From KACC-23026 sp963829575 (GTDB lineage Bacteria > Bacillota > Bacilli > Bacillales > Sporolactobacillaceae), in assembly GCA_963829575.1 (NCBI GenBank), contig CAWHJF010000016.1, forward strand, positions 434,001-498,000: a stretch of 64,000 nucleotides of DNA, written 5' to 3'. A program made the position numbers and the translations under genes. The number at the start of each line of letters is the position of its first letter. Position 1 is the stretch's first letter. Shown piece after piece: positions 18,388 to 26,921 of this stretch. The notes under the pieces were generated by a model, which saw nothing but the letters and a program-made list of their open reading frames with translations, did no database searches and was not told the DNA's origin.

Positions 18388-18643
18388 TCAACACCTCCAA
18401 AAAATTAGGTTGATTCGGTCACTCACCATTCACCTTCAAGTAGGCTTCCCCGTTTTTTATAGGAAAACTCTTGAAAATGAAACGATCTTACATCTCTTTC
18501 TACTTTACCCAATGGTTTCGATCAAATCAAGAAGCGTTTAGGGTGTAACCGGTTGCATCTGTGATTTTAATACATATTGTAACATTTTTAGATCAAAGTT
18601 GGAGGGTACACAGCTGTTCCCTAATCATTCTCATTCAATATAA
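18388..18643. other. Upstream region of pgi
   Basis: No gene seen. It should hold the pgi promoter and includes a cre-like dyad at 18544-18557. Confidence 0.5.
18544..18557. promoter_or_regulatory. Candidate CcpA (cre) site upstream of pgi
   Basis: TGTAACCGGTTGCA fits the core TGNAANCGNTNNCA of catabolite-responsive elements and is a near-perfect dyad. It lies 157 bp before the pgi start. Only sequence similarity supports it. Confidence 0.4.
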
Positions 18644-18647
18644 GCAA

Positions 18648-18685
18648 CAAAAACACAACCCCATTATATAGGGATTGCGTTTTTG
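18648..18685 (-). terminator. Terminator of yugJ
   Basis: A 15-bp stem (with G-U pairs) between CAAAAACGCAATCCC and GGGGTTGTGTTTTTG on the minus strand, 12 bp after the stop codon. Confidence 0.8.
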
Positions 18686-18697
18686 TTTGCACAGGAC

Positions 18698-19864
18698 TTA
18701 TAAAGACATTTTGTAAAGTTCTGCGACTTCTTCTTGACTTGTAAATTTATAGAAATTACCGAACGGTCCCCGTTTCATCGCGCGATCGGCCATGACCTCA
18801 ATTTTTTCGTCCGTGATCTCATAGTCCTTTAATCGGGAAGGCGCTCCGATGCTGGTCCAAAACTCGCGAAGACGGGCAATCCCTTCTAACGCGACGTCAC
18901 GGTCGGATTTACCAGTTGGGTCAACGCCAAATACTTTAATTGCTAAGCGCTTTGACTTTTGCAACCCTTCATCTAAAGTAAAGGTCAGCCAATTAGGGAA
19001 AAGGATGGCTAGACCGCCACCGTGCGGAATGTCATAAACAGCCGAGACGGCATGCTCAAGATTATGAGTTCCCCAATCCCCGCGTGTTCCCATTTGAAGC
19101 ATCCCGTTTAAAGCGACGGTTCCAGAATAAAGAATCGTCTCACGGTAGTCATAGTTCTCAAGATCATCCAGAAGTTTTGGTCCGGTTTCCATTACGGTGC
19201 GTAACACGCCTTCACAAAGTTCGTCCTGAAGCGGAGCGTTCTCTTGCTTGAAATAATATTGTTCAATGACGTGTGACATCATATCGACAATCCCATAGAC
19301 CGTTTGATCTTTTGGAACAGTATACGTATTTTCAGGATCTAAAATTGAAAACTTTGGAAAGAAATGAGGCGAGCCCCAACCATATTTCTCTTGTGTTTCC
19401 CAGTTGGTAATAACGGCACCTGAGTTCATTTCTGAACCTGTAGCCGCCAGTGTGAGCACTGTTCCGATTGGAAGGGCTGATTCCACTTTCGCGCGTCCCA
19501 TAATGAGGTCCCATACATCTCCCTCATAAGTCGCGCCTCCTGCGATTGTTTTGGCACAGTCAATAACAGAACCGCCGCCTACCGCAAGAATAAAATCAAT
19601 GCCTTCATTTTTGCAGATCTCAATACCCTTTCTTGCTGTTGACAAACGTGGGTTTGGTTCAACCCCAGGGAGTTCAGAGACTTCTGCCTGTATGCTGTTG
19701 AGTTCATCTAAAACGCGATCATACAAACCGTTTCGCTTGATGCTCCCACCACCATACACCAAAAGAACTTTTTTTCCGTATTTTGGTACTTCTTGTTTTA
19801 AAGCAGCCAATTGGCCTTTTCCAAAAATTAATTTTGTAGGATTATGGTATGTAAAATTATCCAT
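18698..19864 (-). CDS. yugJ: Iron-dependent alcohol (butanol) dehydrogenase
   Basis: Group III iron-containing alcohol dehydrogenase, 388 aa, predicted to reduce aldehydes with NAD(P)H. The start MDNFTYHNPTKLIFGKGQ is nearly that of B. subtilis YugJ. The nucleotide loop AVGGGSVIDCAKTIAGGA (about 92-109), the metal-binding His in MSHVIEQYYF and the two His of NLEHAVSAVYDIPHGGG are present. ATG 19864 follows AAAGGGGG by 8 bp; the frame runs further upstream without a better site. It is next to pgi and divergent from yuzA. Confidence 0.92.
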   Translation of the reverse strand: MDNFTYHNPTKLIFGKGQLAALKQEVPKYGKKVLLVYGGGSIKRNGLYDRVLDELNSIQAEVSELPGVEPNPRLSTARKGIEICKNEGIDFILAVGGGSVIDCAKTIAGGATYEGDVWDLIMGRAKVESALPIGTVLTLAATGSEMNSGAVITNWETQEKYGWGSPHFFPKFSILDPENTYTVPKDQTVYGIVDMMSHVIEQYYFKQENAPLQDELCEGVLRTVMETGPKLLDDLENYDYRETILYSGTVALNGMLQMGTRGDWGTHNLEHAVSAVYDIPHGGGLAILFPNWLTFTLDEGLQKSKRLAIKVFGVDPTGKSDRDVALEGIARLREFWTSIGAPSRLKDYEITDEKIEVMADRAMKRGPFGNFYKFTSQEEVAELYKMSL

Positions 19865-20001
19865 AAAACGACCCCCTTTGCAATCTCCATTATGTCGAGC
19901 CAAATGATCCTTGTAAAGTAAAACGGCTTACGCATATTTTGTCTCAAAATACGGCATTCTATTATTGTGTAACATAAAAAAAAAACAAAGGAGGGTATTC
20001 A

Positions 20002-20232
20002 ATGGGTGGTTTACAACGAACAGCTTTGGCTCTCATTATCATTGGGGGTATTAACTGGGGACTAATTGGCTTCTTTCAATTTGACCTCGTAGCCGCTATT
20101 TTTGGTGGTCAAGATTCTGCCCTTGCCCGAATTGTTTACGGAATCGTCGGATTATCGGCGCTCTATTGTCTCACATTGCTCTTTAAACCTTCGGTGGCGT
20201 ATGACCCTGATACCGAAACCAGTAGAACCTAA
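20002..20232 (+). CDS. yuzA: DUF378 small membrane protein YuzA
   Basis: 76 aa with two hydrophobic helices (about 7-27 and 40-60) and the DUF378 signature ALIIIGGINWGLIGFFQFDL. Function unknown. AAAGGAGGG lies 8 bp before the ATG. Gene order yugJ-yuzA-yugI matches B. subtilis. It carries its own terminator. Confidence 0.9.
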   Translation: MGGLQRTALALIIIGGINWGLIGFFQFDLVAAIFGGQDSALARIVYGIVGLSALYCLTLLFKPSVAYDPDTETSRT

Positions 20233-20261
20233 TCCGAATCCACATTACGATTATAGATTCC

Positions 20262-20293
20262 AAAAAAGGTGTTCCATTTCGGAACACCTTTTC
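20262..20293 (+). terminator. Terminator of yuzA
   Basis: AAAAGGTGTTCC pairs perfectly with GGAACACCTTTT across a 5-nt loop, followed by TCTTTG. Confidence 0.85.
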
Positions 20294-20318
20294 TTTGTTG
20301 TTGTATTCTTTTGTTAAT

Positions 20319-20717
20319 TTATTTCTTTAAACGTTTATTAAGCTGAGCTTGTTTTTCATTCGATTCCTTTAACCAATCTTTCAACTTTTGTTCAAGTGTA
20401 TTGAATCCTGGCTTATTGTCACTCTGCTGTTTGCTAACAGTTGGACGTTTCGGAGCCGGACGGCGTTCTGGTGTTTCCTCTGTCTGACGAATGGAAAGTG
20501 AGATTTTTTTTGAATCCTCTTCCACTTTTAATATTTTGACTTTAACTGTATCACCAACACTTAGAATGTCGTTAATATCTTTAACAAAAGAGTGGGAAAT
20601 CTCAGAAATATGAACAAGACCTTGATGCTCATCATCAATTGCAACAAACGCACCAAAAGGCTTAATTCCTGTCACCTTTCCTTCTATAATATCACCGACT
20701 GTGTACTGATCTAACAT
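20319..20717 (-). CDS. yugI: S1-domain RNA-binding protein YugI (GSP13)
   Basis: 132 aa. Residues 5-75 form an S1 OB-fold (VGDIIEGKVTGIKPFGAFVA, then GLVHISEISHSFVKDI and KVKILKVEEDSKKISLSIRQ). A charged, Lys/Gln-rich tail follows. GSP13 homologues associate with ribosomes or RNA and are stress-induced in B. subtilis. ATG 20717 has AGGAG 8 bp upstream, so the much longer open frame to 20885 is not used. It converges on yuzA. Confidence 0.9.
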   Translation of the reverse strand: MLDQYTVGDIIEGKVTGIKPFGAFVAIDDEHQGLVHISEISHSFVKDINDILSVGDTVKVKILKVEEDSKKISLSIRQTEETPERRPAPKRPTVSKQQSDNKPGFNTLEQKLKDWLKESNEKQAQLNKRLKK

Positions 20718-21090
20718 ACGAACAACTCCTACATGATTATTAAGCGACTTTGCACCCAGAATAAGGGCAAAAGTTCTTCTTTCCGAAAAAAGCACCTCTA
20801 AAAGTATAACATAATCAGCCATAAAAATAAAATTTGCGTCTATTTTAAATCTTCTATTGTCCATTCTTATTCCCAAACATCTCACAATTTAAATAAGCCG
20901 TATACTAAAACCAAGAGTCGACATAATACTCCATTAATCTTTCATTTCTTATCTCCCGGGAAATAACTCGACAATTCTTTTTCGAAAAACATAGCCTATT
21001 GCCTGTTTTAATGGCAAATTTGCACTGTTTTTGAAAGGACTTAAAAATTTCACTTACTTTAGAGACGCTCTATTTTTCCCAACCATGAAT
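20718..21090. other. Intergenic between yugI and asnB with diverged R element
   Basis: The yugI promoter side has an imperfect hairpin at 20730-20810. 20982-21060 is a diverged R-like hairpin, followed by a fuller R copy. No gene seen. Confidence 0.5.
20982..21060 (+). repeat. R element, diverged copy R6
   Basis: TCGAAAAACA (20982-20991) pairs with TGTTTTTGA (21026-21034) around a TAATGGCAAATTTGC inner segment. This is the same layout as the R elements but with diverged sequence. It lies 30 bp from copy R1. Confidence 0.4.
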
Positions 21091-21196
21091 TAGAAAAAAA
21101 CATGACTTATGGCCAAGTTCTTAATGGCGGAAGCCGTATTTTTCTAATCCTTTTTTTCTAAATCGATCGCGAAATTTTTATACTTTTCTTAAAGTA
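21091..21196 (+). repeat. R element, copy R1
   Basis: About 106 bp starting TAGAAAA. It shows the family plan: outer stem TAGAAAAA/TTTTTCTA, inner AATGGCGGAAGCC hairpin, then ATCGCGAAATTTTTATA and a terminal TACTTT...AAAGTA stem. The first inner stem (GGCCAAG) is degenerate in this copy. Confidence 0.75.
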
Positions 21197-21201
21197 AAAT
21201 A

Positions 21202-21225
21202 GAACGAACGGTTTCCCGTTCGTTC
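21202..21225 (-). terminator. Terminator of asnB
   Basis: GAACGAACGG pairs perfectly with CCGTTCGTTC over TTTC, 10 bp after the asnB stop; followed by TATTTTAC on the minus strand. Confidence 0.8.
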
Positions 21226-21235
21226 TTCGTAACTC

Positions 21236-23119
21236 TTATTTCATTGTCAGTTCAGGTTGAAAAAAAGAAAGCTTTTTTTCAATATAGATTTTATGCCAAA
21301 TCATGAACACAAGAACCGTCCATATTTTCCGGCTATTATCTTGTTTGTCATGAACGTGATCATCTAAAAGTTTCAACACATAGGATTTATTAATTAACGC
21401 ATCCGTTTCGCTTTCATTGATCGTCTTTATTGCCCAATCATGGAGCTCATTTTTCAACCAGACGCGAATCGGGACCGGAAATCCTAATTTTTTCCGATAC
21501 AATATAGAATCTGGCACGATGCCACGCATCGCTTCTCTTAATGCATATTTCGTCGTTTTATTGGCTGTCTTAAGCTCTGAGGGAAGTTTAGAGGCGACCT
21601 CAAACACTTCCTTATCAAGAAAAGGAACGCGAAGTTCCAAAGAATGTGCCATTGTCATGCGATCAGCTTTCACAAGAATATCGCCTCGAAGCCAGGTGTG
21701 GAGATCCACATACTGCATTTTCTCAACATCGCCGTATGTTGCGCCATTGTTGTAAATGCCCTCTGTAACTTGTGTAAAATGAGTGGATTCGTCATAGCCT
21801 TTCATCACAAAGCGTTTCTCTGACTCATCAAACATAAACGCATTCCCGACATAACGCTCAGCCATCGGAGTGGTACCACGAAGCAAATAACTTCGCCCTT
21901 TCATTTGTTCCGGCAGTCGAGAGGCCGTTGCATTCAGAAGCGTTTTCGCGCCTTTAGGCAGACGATTAAACCAATTGAGCGCAAGTGGCTCACGGTAGAT
22001 GTTATAACCACCAAATAACTCATCGGCGCCTTCACCGGAAAGCACAACTTTAACATGCTTAGCTGCTTCTTTTGCCACAAAATAAAGTGGAATCGCAGCT
22101 GGGTCCGCGACAGGATCATCCATATGCCAAATAATTCTAGGAAGTTCTTCGACAAACGCTTCAGGGGTGATGACCGTATGAATATTGGTTACTCCAAGTT
22201 GCTCCGCGGATTCTTTCGCGATATCAATTTCACTATAACCTTCTCGTTCAAACCCCACCGTAAACGTAAGAATGGACGGATGAAACTCCTTGGCAAGCGC
22301 CACGATACTTGTCGAATCGATCCCGCTTGAAAGAAACGCGCCAACCGGCACATCACTTCTCATGTGCATTTTTACAGAGTCTGTTAACACATTGCGAATA
22401 GCAAGTTTCGCGGTGTCCAACTCTTGCCTAACGGGCACAAAAGTAGGCTTCCAATACGCTTGAACGTTGAGCGCTTCTCCTGGTTTTTTGGTTAAGTAAT
22501 GACCTGGTTGCAATCGTTTAATCCCTTGTGAGAGTGTTTCAGGCTCAGGGACAAATTGAAACGTGAGGTAATGTTGGAAGGCCTCTTGGTTAATAGGTCC
22601 TGCATCGCGTCCGAGCAAAAGACTTTTCTTCTCTGAAGCAAAGAATACTCCCTGATCCATTACCATAAAATAGAAAGGTTTGATGCCAAACGGATCTCTC
22701 GCTGCAAAAAGCGTGCGCTCCTGTTTGTCCCAAATGACAAACCCAAACATCCCTCTAAGCTCTTTTACCGCTTCTTCACCTTTAGCCGCATACATCGCCA
22801 AGATTACTTCTGTATCGGATGTCGTTTTGAACGTCATCCCATCTTCTTCTAAGTTCTTTCTTAATTCTAAGTAATTATACACTTCACCATTAAAGATAAT
22901 CGTATACCGATCGTCTGAATAGGTAAGGGGCTGGTGACCGCCTTCCAAATCAATAATGCTCAAACGGCGAAACCCTAATTGAACGGCATCATCCGTATAA
23001 AATCCATTATCGTCTGGCCCTCTATGTGTTATAATTTCAGTTCGTTCCACCATATTATTTTGTTCATGACGATTGGGTTCAAGTTCATTGTTTGATATAA
23101 ATCCAACAAATCCACACAT
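21236..23119 (-). CDS. asnB: Asparagine synthase (glutamine-hydrolysing)
   Basis: Makes asparagine from aspartate, ATP and glutamine; 627 aa. The N-terminal glutaminase domain begins with Cys2 (MCGFVGF) and holds HRGPD, YNYLELR and SDTEVILA. The C-terminal synthase domain has the PP-loop FLSSGIDSTSIVALAK (about residue 260) and LSGEGADELFGGYNIYR. Closest by eye to B. subtilis AsnB, including the KKLGFPVP end region. GGAGA lies 6-8 bp before the ATG. Monocistronic, with its own terminator. Confidence 0.95.
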   Translation of the reverse strand: MCGFVGFISNNELEPNRHEQNNMVERTEIITHRGPDDNGFYTDDAVQLGFRRLSIIDLEGGHQPLTYSDDRYTIIFNGEVYNYLELRKNLEEDGMTFKTTSDTEVILAMYAAKGEEAVKELRGMFGFVIWDKQERTLFAARDPFGIKPFYFMVMDQGVFFASEKKSLLLGRDAGPINQEAFQHYLTFQFVPEPETLSQGIKRLQPGHYLTKKPGEALNVQAYWKPTFVPVRQELDTAKLAIRNVLTDSVKMHMRSDVPVGAFLSSGIDSTSIVALAKEFHPSILTFTVGFEREGYSEIDIAKESAEQLGVTNIHTVITPEAFVEELPRIIWHMDDPVADPAAIPLYFVAKEAAKHVKVVLSGEGADELFGGYNIYREPLALNWFNRLPKGAKTLLNATASRLPEQMKGRSYLLRGTTPMAERYVGNAFMFDESEKRFVMKGYDESTHFTQVTEGIYNNGATYGDVEKMQYVDLHTWLRGDILVKADRMTMAHSLELRVPFLDKEVFEVASKLPSELKTANKTTKYALREAMRGIVPDSILYRKKLGFPVPIRVWLKNELHDWAIKTINESETDALINKSYVLKLLDDHVHDKQDNSRKIWTVLVFMIWHKIYIEKKLSFFQPELTMK

Positions 23120-23406
23120 GGAGATGTCTCCTTTCCTACTGACAAACCAGTTGTACTTTGGCTTGATTTAAGACAAATTCCAGATCGCGCGTTTACTAAA
23201 CGCGAAGGTCATCCTACATTTCTTCATTAGTTTACCACTTCACATCCAAATTCGAAACCATTTTCTAAAGTAAAGAAAATGGGGGTCGCTTTCAACCCTT
23301 TAAACCCTTTAGCGCGTCTTGATTCGATCCCACCTTGGGTCTCCGGTCGTTCTGACATCATGAATGAAGGGCGCCCCATATAAAGGACACCCTTTGTTGA
23401 TTTAAA
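23120..23406. other. asnB upstream region and yuiC terminator
   Basis: No gene seen. On the minus strand AAGGGTGTCC / GGGCGCCCTT near 23369-23396 forms the probable yuiC terminator. I looked for a T-box leader before asnB and did not find the conserved core. Confidence 0.5.
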
Positions 23407-24084
23407 TTAACTGTTAAGTTGATCTTGAAAAACAGGTAAAGCTTCATTCGTATTAAGCGCATCAAGGGTTTGTTCGGATAAATTCCCTTTTCCTCGTTTA
23501 ATAATATAGACATTCACCTCTCGTTTTCCCCACTTTTTATACACATCTTTAACAGAATTATAGTAAAGATCTAATTTGTAACCATTGATCGCAGAACCCG
23601 TATCAGCTACGATGCCGTATCCATAGCCTGGTATATATAGTAAGGTGCCAATTGGAAAAATGGAGGTATCCGCCGCAATCGTCGACACATAATCCCTTCG
23701 CACTTTTACCCCACTATATGTAATGCCATATGTTGGGTCGCCCGGATGTTTTCCTGTTGATTCTTTTCCAGCTGTATATCCCGTTGCCGTCACTTTTTTG
23801 AATGGATATTGATCGAGACTCGGCGTTTCTTGCAACGAGACTTGTTTGGTCAAATGATCTGCAAATTGACTTTTCGGATTAAAAGTCAAAGGTTTTGCGG
23901 CTAGCCGATCATCGACTTTACTTAATAGTTTGGGTCCATTAAACGGTGACGTTGCTTGGGCTTTACCCATTTTATTAAAATCAGATGGTAGAAGACCCGT
24001 TATCGCATAGAAAGTTGAAAAAATGGCTGTCAAAAGCAAAATAGCCATCATCACATTTCTCATAACCGTTTTTGCAGTTTCCAA
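23407..24084 (-). CDS. yuiC: 3D-domain muralytic protein YuiC
   Basis: About 225 aa: an N-terminal signal or membrane helix (residues about 8-28), a linker, then a C-terminal 3D domain with the three conserved Asp positions (TSIFPIGTLLYIPGYG, GIVADTGSAINGYKLDLYY). YuiC of B. subtilis is a stationary-phase peptidoglycan lytic transglycosylase, so an extracytoplasmic wall-cleaving role is likely. TTG 24084 with GAGGAGAG upstream is the best start; the frame is open to 24141. It ends the yuiA-yuiB-yuiC run. Confidence 0.88.
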   Translation of the reverse strand: METAKTVMRNVMMAILLLTAIFSTFYAITGLLPSDFNKMGKAQATSPFNGPKLLSKVDDRLAAKPLTFNPKSQFADHLTKQVSLQETPSLDQYPFKKVTATGYTAGKESTGKHPGDPTYGITYSGVKVRRDYVSTIAADTSIFPIGTLLYIPGYGYGIVADTGSAINGYKLDLYYNSVKDVYKKWGKREVNVYIIKRGKGNLSEQTLDALNTNEALPVFQDQLNS

Positions 24085-24247
24085 AATCGCCACTCTCCTC
24101 TGAAGAACATTCTTCCCAGAGAGAGGGGAAACTATACACAAAACCGTTATGTGATGGATGAGGCTACTCTAAATAAAAGATGCGTTTGGGATTTCTTTTT
24201 GGTATGACTTCTTGAAAATAAACGCGTGAAAAAGTGGGTATCGCCCT

Positions 24248-24571
24248 TTAAAACATAGTATAACCTCGGGATCGAAGTAATTTCATTGTGACCCCGGAAA
24301 TAATGGCGCCAACTAATCCCAAAGCCAAAACCGTCCAATCCGACGCTGCAAGATGACTTAAGCGTGCACCTACTTTGTAAAACGTTTGCACGGGTGACGA
24401 AAAATAACTGAAGGTTGGAACTTTGTCAATCATTAACAAGACAATAATGGGGTAGAGAATGGCAACAAGCCAAGTGGTTTTAAGCAGCATATTAATTATG
24501 AATCCGATTCCAAAAAAGAGTACGGCAAAAAGAAGCATGGACAAAATAAATTGGGGCAGCGATAGACTCAA
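24248..24571 (-). CDS. yuiB: Membrane protein YuiB
   Basis: 107 aa, three hydrophobic helices (about 7-27, 31-50, 82-100). SLPQFILSMLLFAVLFFGIG at the N-terminus matches B. subtilis YuiB. Function unknown. TTG 24571 is chosen as start because GGAGG lies 8 bp upstream; a GTG at 24580 overlaps that site. It sits between yuiA and yuiC on the same strand. Confidence 0.85.
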   Translation of the reverse strand: MSLSLPQFILSMLLFAVLFFGIGFIINMLLKTTWLVAILYPIIVLLMIDKVPTFSYFSSPVQTFYKVGARLSHLAASDWTVLALGLVGAIISGVTMKLLRSRGYTMF

Positions 24572-24658
24572 AACGTTCACCTCCGTATCAAAAAGTTTAC
24601 CTTTTGAAGAGCCAAGCCGTCAATGAAGCGTCCTTCCCATTAATGGATGGCCGCGATT

Positions 24659-24796
24659 TTACGAGTGACAGTCCGTTTCCTTTCCGGTTCCATTACATTT
24701 CTGACAGGTTTCAGATCCACCTAATAACAACTGGAAATAGCCTTGCCCTTCACAGTACGTACATGGCATCTGACTGTTTAAATCCTTTGCGCTCAA
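24659..24796 (-). CDS. yuiA: YuiA, small CxxC zinc-finger-like protein
   Basis: 45 aa. The sequence has two DnaJ-type Cys motifs, CTYCEGQGYF and CQKCNGTGK, joined by QLLLGGSET, and resembles B. subtilis YuiA. It probably binds one zinc; role unknown. Start TTG 24796 with AAAGGTGG 8 bp upstream; an ATG at 24769 would remove only nine residues. It is the first gene of yuiA-yuiB-yuiC. Confidence 0.85.
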   Translation of the reverse strand: MSAKDLNSQMPCTYCEGQGYFQLLLGGSETCQKCNGTGKETDCHS

Positions 24797-24871
24797 CTCG
24801 AGTTCCACCTTTCTAATTTTTCAAACTATAATAACAAGTTTTTGAAAATTTGAAAAGGCTTTTTTTGCAAT

Positions 24872-24917
24872 AAAAAAAACAGTGTGGGACTCACATTCCG
24901 TTTTTCCCTGCACTGTC
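24872..24917 (-). terminator. Terminator of the NDH-2 gene
   Basis: ACAGTG (minus, at 24916) pairs with CACTGT (ending 24880), with GGGA/TCCC inside, followed by eight T. Confidence 0.7.
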
Positions 24918-24923
24918 TTATTA

Positions 24924-26162
24924 TTATTTACCTAATAAGTTTAATTTTCCTTTTTTTAGAACCAATCCAACGCCACCTAATAAAAACAAATAGCGATCAT
25001 CTATAATTTTCTTCATAGCTGAAGCGGATGTCCCTTTTAACTTGGTTCCATCGAACACCATTCCAATCGCATCGCCATGACCGAGTGATGCAACGGTACC
25101 TTTTGATTTATAGGTAAACGGTTCAGTTGGTTCCTCTCTTATAAGATGCTTAATATTTTCAGCCACCTTATAAGACGCTTGAATTGCGATTTGAGCCGTT
25201 GGTGGGTAAGGGCGCTCTTGACCTTCACCAAAAACAAGCGCACAATCTCCTACTACAAAGATGTTTGGAAACTCTGGCGCCCGCATATCTGAATTGACCT
25301 TTAGACGTCCCCGAGTCACCTCAAAGCCTGATTTTTCGACGATACAGTTTCCTCTAATCCCACCGGTCCAGATGACCGTCCCTGCTTTGACTTCTCGACG
25401 ATCGTCTTTTCCCTTTGTTTGAATACACACATGGTCCTCGGCGCATTCCACAATATGGGTATTGAAAATAAATTCAACACCACGAGCTTCTAATTTATCA
25501 ATTGCATACTGAGCCAATTCCTCATCAAACCCCGGTAAAATACGCGGACTACCTTCAACATTGATCAAGCGAACCAGTTCACGATCAATGTCATACTCCT
25601 TACAGAGCTCTGGAATACGGCTCGACAACTCACCTAGAAATTCAACACCAGTAAAACCGCCGCCCCCAACAACAATTGTGAGGTCACATGGAGACGCATC
25701 CGGATTATTGTTGTAACACGCGAATTGGTATTCTAACCGTTCTTTGATTTGTCGGACGGTATTTACATTTTCAATTGAGAAAGCATGGTCCTTTAAGCCT
25801 GGAATTCCAAAGGTTTCCGACTCAAATCCTAAGCCGATTACGAGATAGTCATAATCCAGCTCCCCTTCATTTTCAAGTACAACTTTTTGTTCCTCTTTTT
25901 TAATCAAGGACACACAATCTTGAATAAAGCGAACCCTATTGGTATCAATGACATCCTCGATGAACATGCGCGTGCGGTCCGGTGGTAAGGTTCCGGCTGC
26001 CGGTTCATGTAACCACGTGGATTGATAATGATAATTGTACTTGTTCACCAGCGTAATGTCTGCTTCACTCGGGCGAAGCCGCTTTAGAAGTTGGGTGGTT
26101 GTCATCATCCCCCCGTAACCTGCACCTAATATGAGTATTTTTGGTTTGTTCAATAGGATCAC
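24924..26162 (-). CDS. yumB: Type II NADH dehydrogenase (NDH-2)
   Basis: Membrane-associated FAD enzyme that passes electrons from NADH to menaquinone without proton pumping; 412 aa. The FAD motif ILILGAGYGGMMTT is at residues 8-21, the NADH motif VVGGGGFTGVEFLGEL at about 165-180, and the second FAD site IFVVGDCALVFGEG at about 300. The hydrophobic C-terminus (YLFLLGGVGLVLKKGK) should anchor it. Homologous to YumB/YutJ/Ndh of B. subtilis. A Rex-box candidate lies 240 bp upstream. The start is the first codon of the frame, with GGAAGTG close by. Confidence 0.9.
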   Translation of the reverse strand: MILLNKPKILILGAGYGGMMTTTQLLKRLRPSEADITLVNKYNYHYQSTWLHEPAAGTLPPDRTRMFIEDVIDTNRVRFIQDCVSLIKKEEQKVVLENEGELDYDYLVIGLGFESETFGIPGLKDHAFSIENVNTVRQIKERLEYQFACYNNNPDASPCDLTIVVGGGGFTGVEFLGELSSRIPELCKEYDIDRELVRLINVEGSPRILPGFDEELAQYAIDKLEARGVEFIFNTHIVECAEDHVCIQTKGKDDRREVKAGTVIWTGGIRGNCIVEKSGFEVTRGRLKVNSDMRAPEFPNIFVVGDCALVFGEGQERPYPPTAQIAIQASYKVAENIKHLIREEPTEPFTYKSKGTVASLGHGDAIGMVFDGTKLKGTSASAMKKIIDDRYLFLLGGVGLVLKKGKLNLLGK

Positions 26163-26604
26163 TTCCAGCTCTCATGAAATTTGATGGTTTTTCTTTCTTC
26201 TTTAAATCGGCTCAAAAAAACAGGAAGGTATGGGTTCAAATTACGATCTTTCCATATTGCTCATACGTTATATTTTTTATATATTTTAAAAAATATAAAA
26301 TTGCACTGTCGATTAAAAAAGGATAAGAAAAACTAGGACGAGTAGCTAACACTCGGCAAGAAATCATGTTCTTTTTATTAAAGTAAGACAATTATAAACT
26401 TTTGTGAAACATTTCACGAACTTCCCTTAATAATAATAGGCATAAAAGGTGGTTTTTTCAACCCTTTTTATACGTAGAATGCCCAACTTGAGAAGATAAT
26501 TATTAAAATGAATTCCATAAGTGGTGAAAGAAGTGGTGGTGAACAGATTCTGTCCGGTCACATAAACTGTTCATATCAACCTTTAGGGAGGAGGAGATGG
26601 TCTG
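26163..26604. other. Upstream region of NDH-2 and small-protein gene
   Basis: No gene longer than 40 codons with a ribosome site is seen. It includes the Rex-like dyad. On the minus strand TTGTCT (26394-26389) and CATGAT (26371-26366) with a 17-bp gap could be a promoter. A possible inverted R-element relic lies around 26325-26365. Confidence 0.4.
26402..26419. promoter_or_regulatory. Candidate Rex operator
   Basis: TTGTGAAACATTTCACGA has two 7-bp arms (TTGTGAA and TTCACGA, one mismatch) with a 4-bp spacer. It matches the Rex consensus TTGTGAA-N4-TTCACAA. Rex is the NADH-sensing repressor of fermentation genes and ndh in Gram-positives. The NDH-2 gene on the minus strand is the likely target. 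Confidence 0.65.
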
Positions 26605-26778
26605 GTGGATCTGTTAATCGCTGTTCTAGCTGCCCTACTAGCCATCTATTTAATCGCAGCGGGGATTTATTTTGTCGTGGTGTTCTTTGGGATCTTACTG
26701 ACAAGTCCATTCTTTTGGATGGTCGTTGGCATCATCATCTTCATCGTGATTATATTAGAAGTGTATTTCAAACGGTAA
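26605..26778 (+). CDS. Small two-helix membrane protein, 57 aa
   Basis: Reads VDLLIAVLAALLAIYLIAAG, then VVVFFGILLTSPFFWMVVGI and ends EVYFKR. It has two clear membrane helices and a basic tail. The start is GTG 26605 with a GGAGGAGGAG site about 9-10 bp upstream, and a terminator follows the stop at once. Family unknown to me; divergent from the NDH-2 gene. Confidence 0.7.
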   Translation: MDLLIAVLAALLAIYLIAAGIYFVVVFFGILLTSPFFWMVVGIIIFIVIILEVYFKR

Positions 26779-26820
26779 CAAAAGCCCTCCCAAGTACACA
26801 ATTCGGGAAGGCTTTTTGGG
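26779..26820 (+). terminator. Terminator of the 57-aa protein gene
   Basis: AAAAGCCCTCCC pairs with GGGAAGGCTTTT (one bulge), followed by TTGGG. It begins right after the stop codon. Confidence 0.75.
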
Positions 26821-26883
26821 TTAGAAAGCAGATCGCTTTAATGGTCCGTCAGCGGAAATTTAGTCTTTCTTAGACTAAAATAA

Positions 26884-26908
26884 CCCCCCACTAAAGTGGG
26901 AGGTTTCA
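26884..26908 (-). terminator. Terminator of the SufA-like gene
   Basis: On the minus strand CCTCCCACT pairs with AGTGGGGGG, followed by TTATTTT. It lies 14 bp past the stop. Confidence 0.75.
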
Positions 26909-26921
26909 GGCGTTCTCTAAC

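Noticed and set aside
23120..23400. Possible T-box leader of asnB
   Set aside because: Only a loose AGGTGGGATCG resemblance; no T-box core, specifier loop or matching antiterminator.
26508..26873. A 121-codon plus-strand frame near NDH-2
   Set aside because: Out of frame with the better-supported 57-aa membrane protein, and it runs through that gene's terminator.
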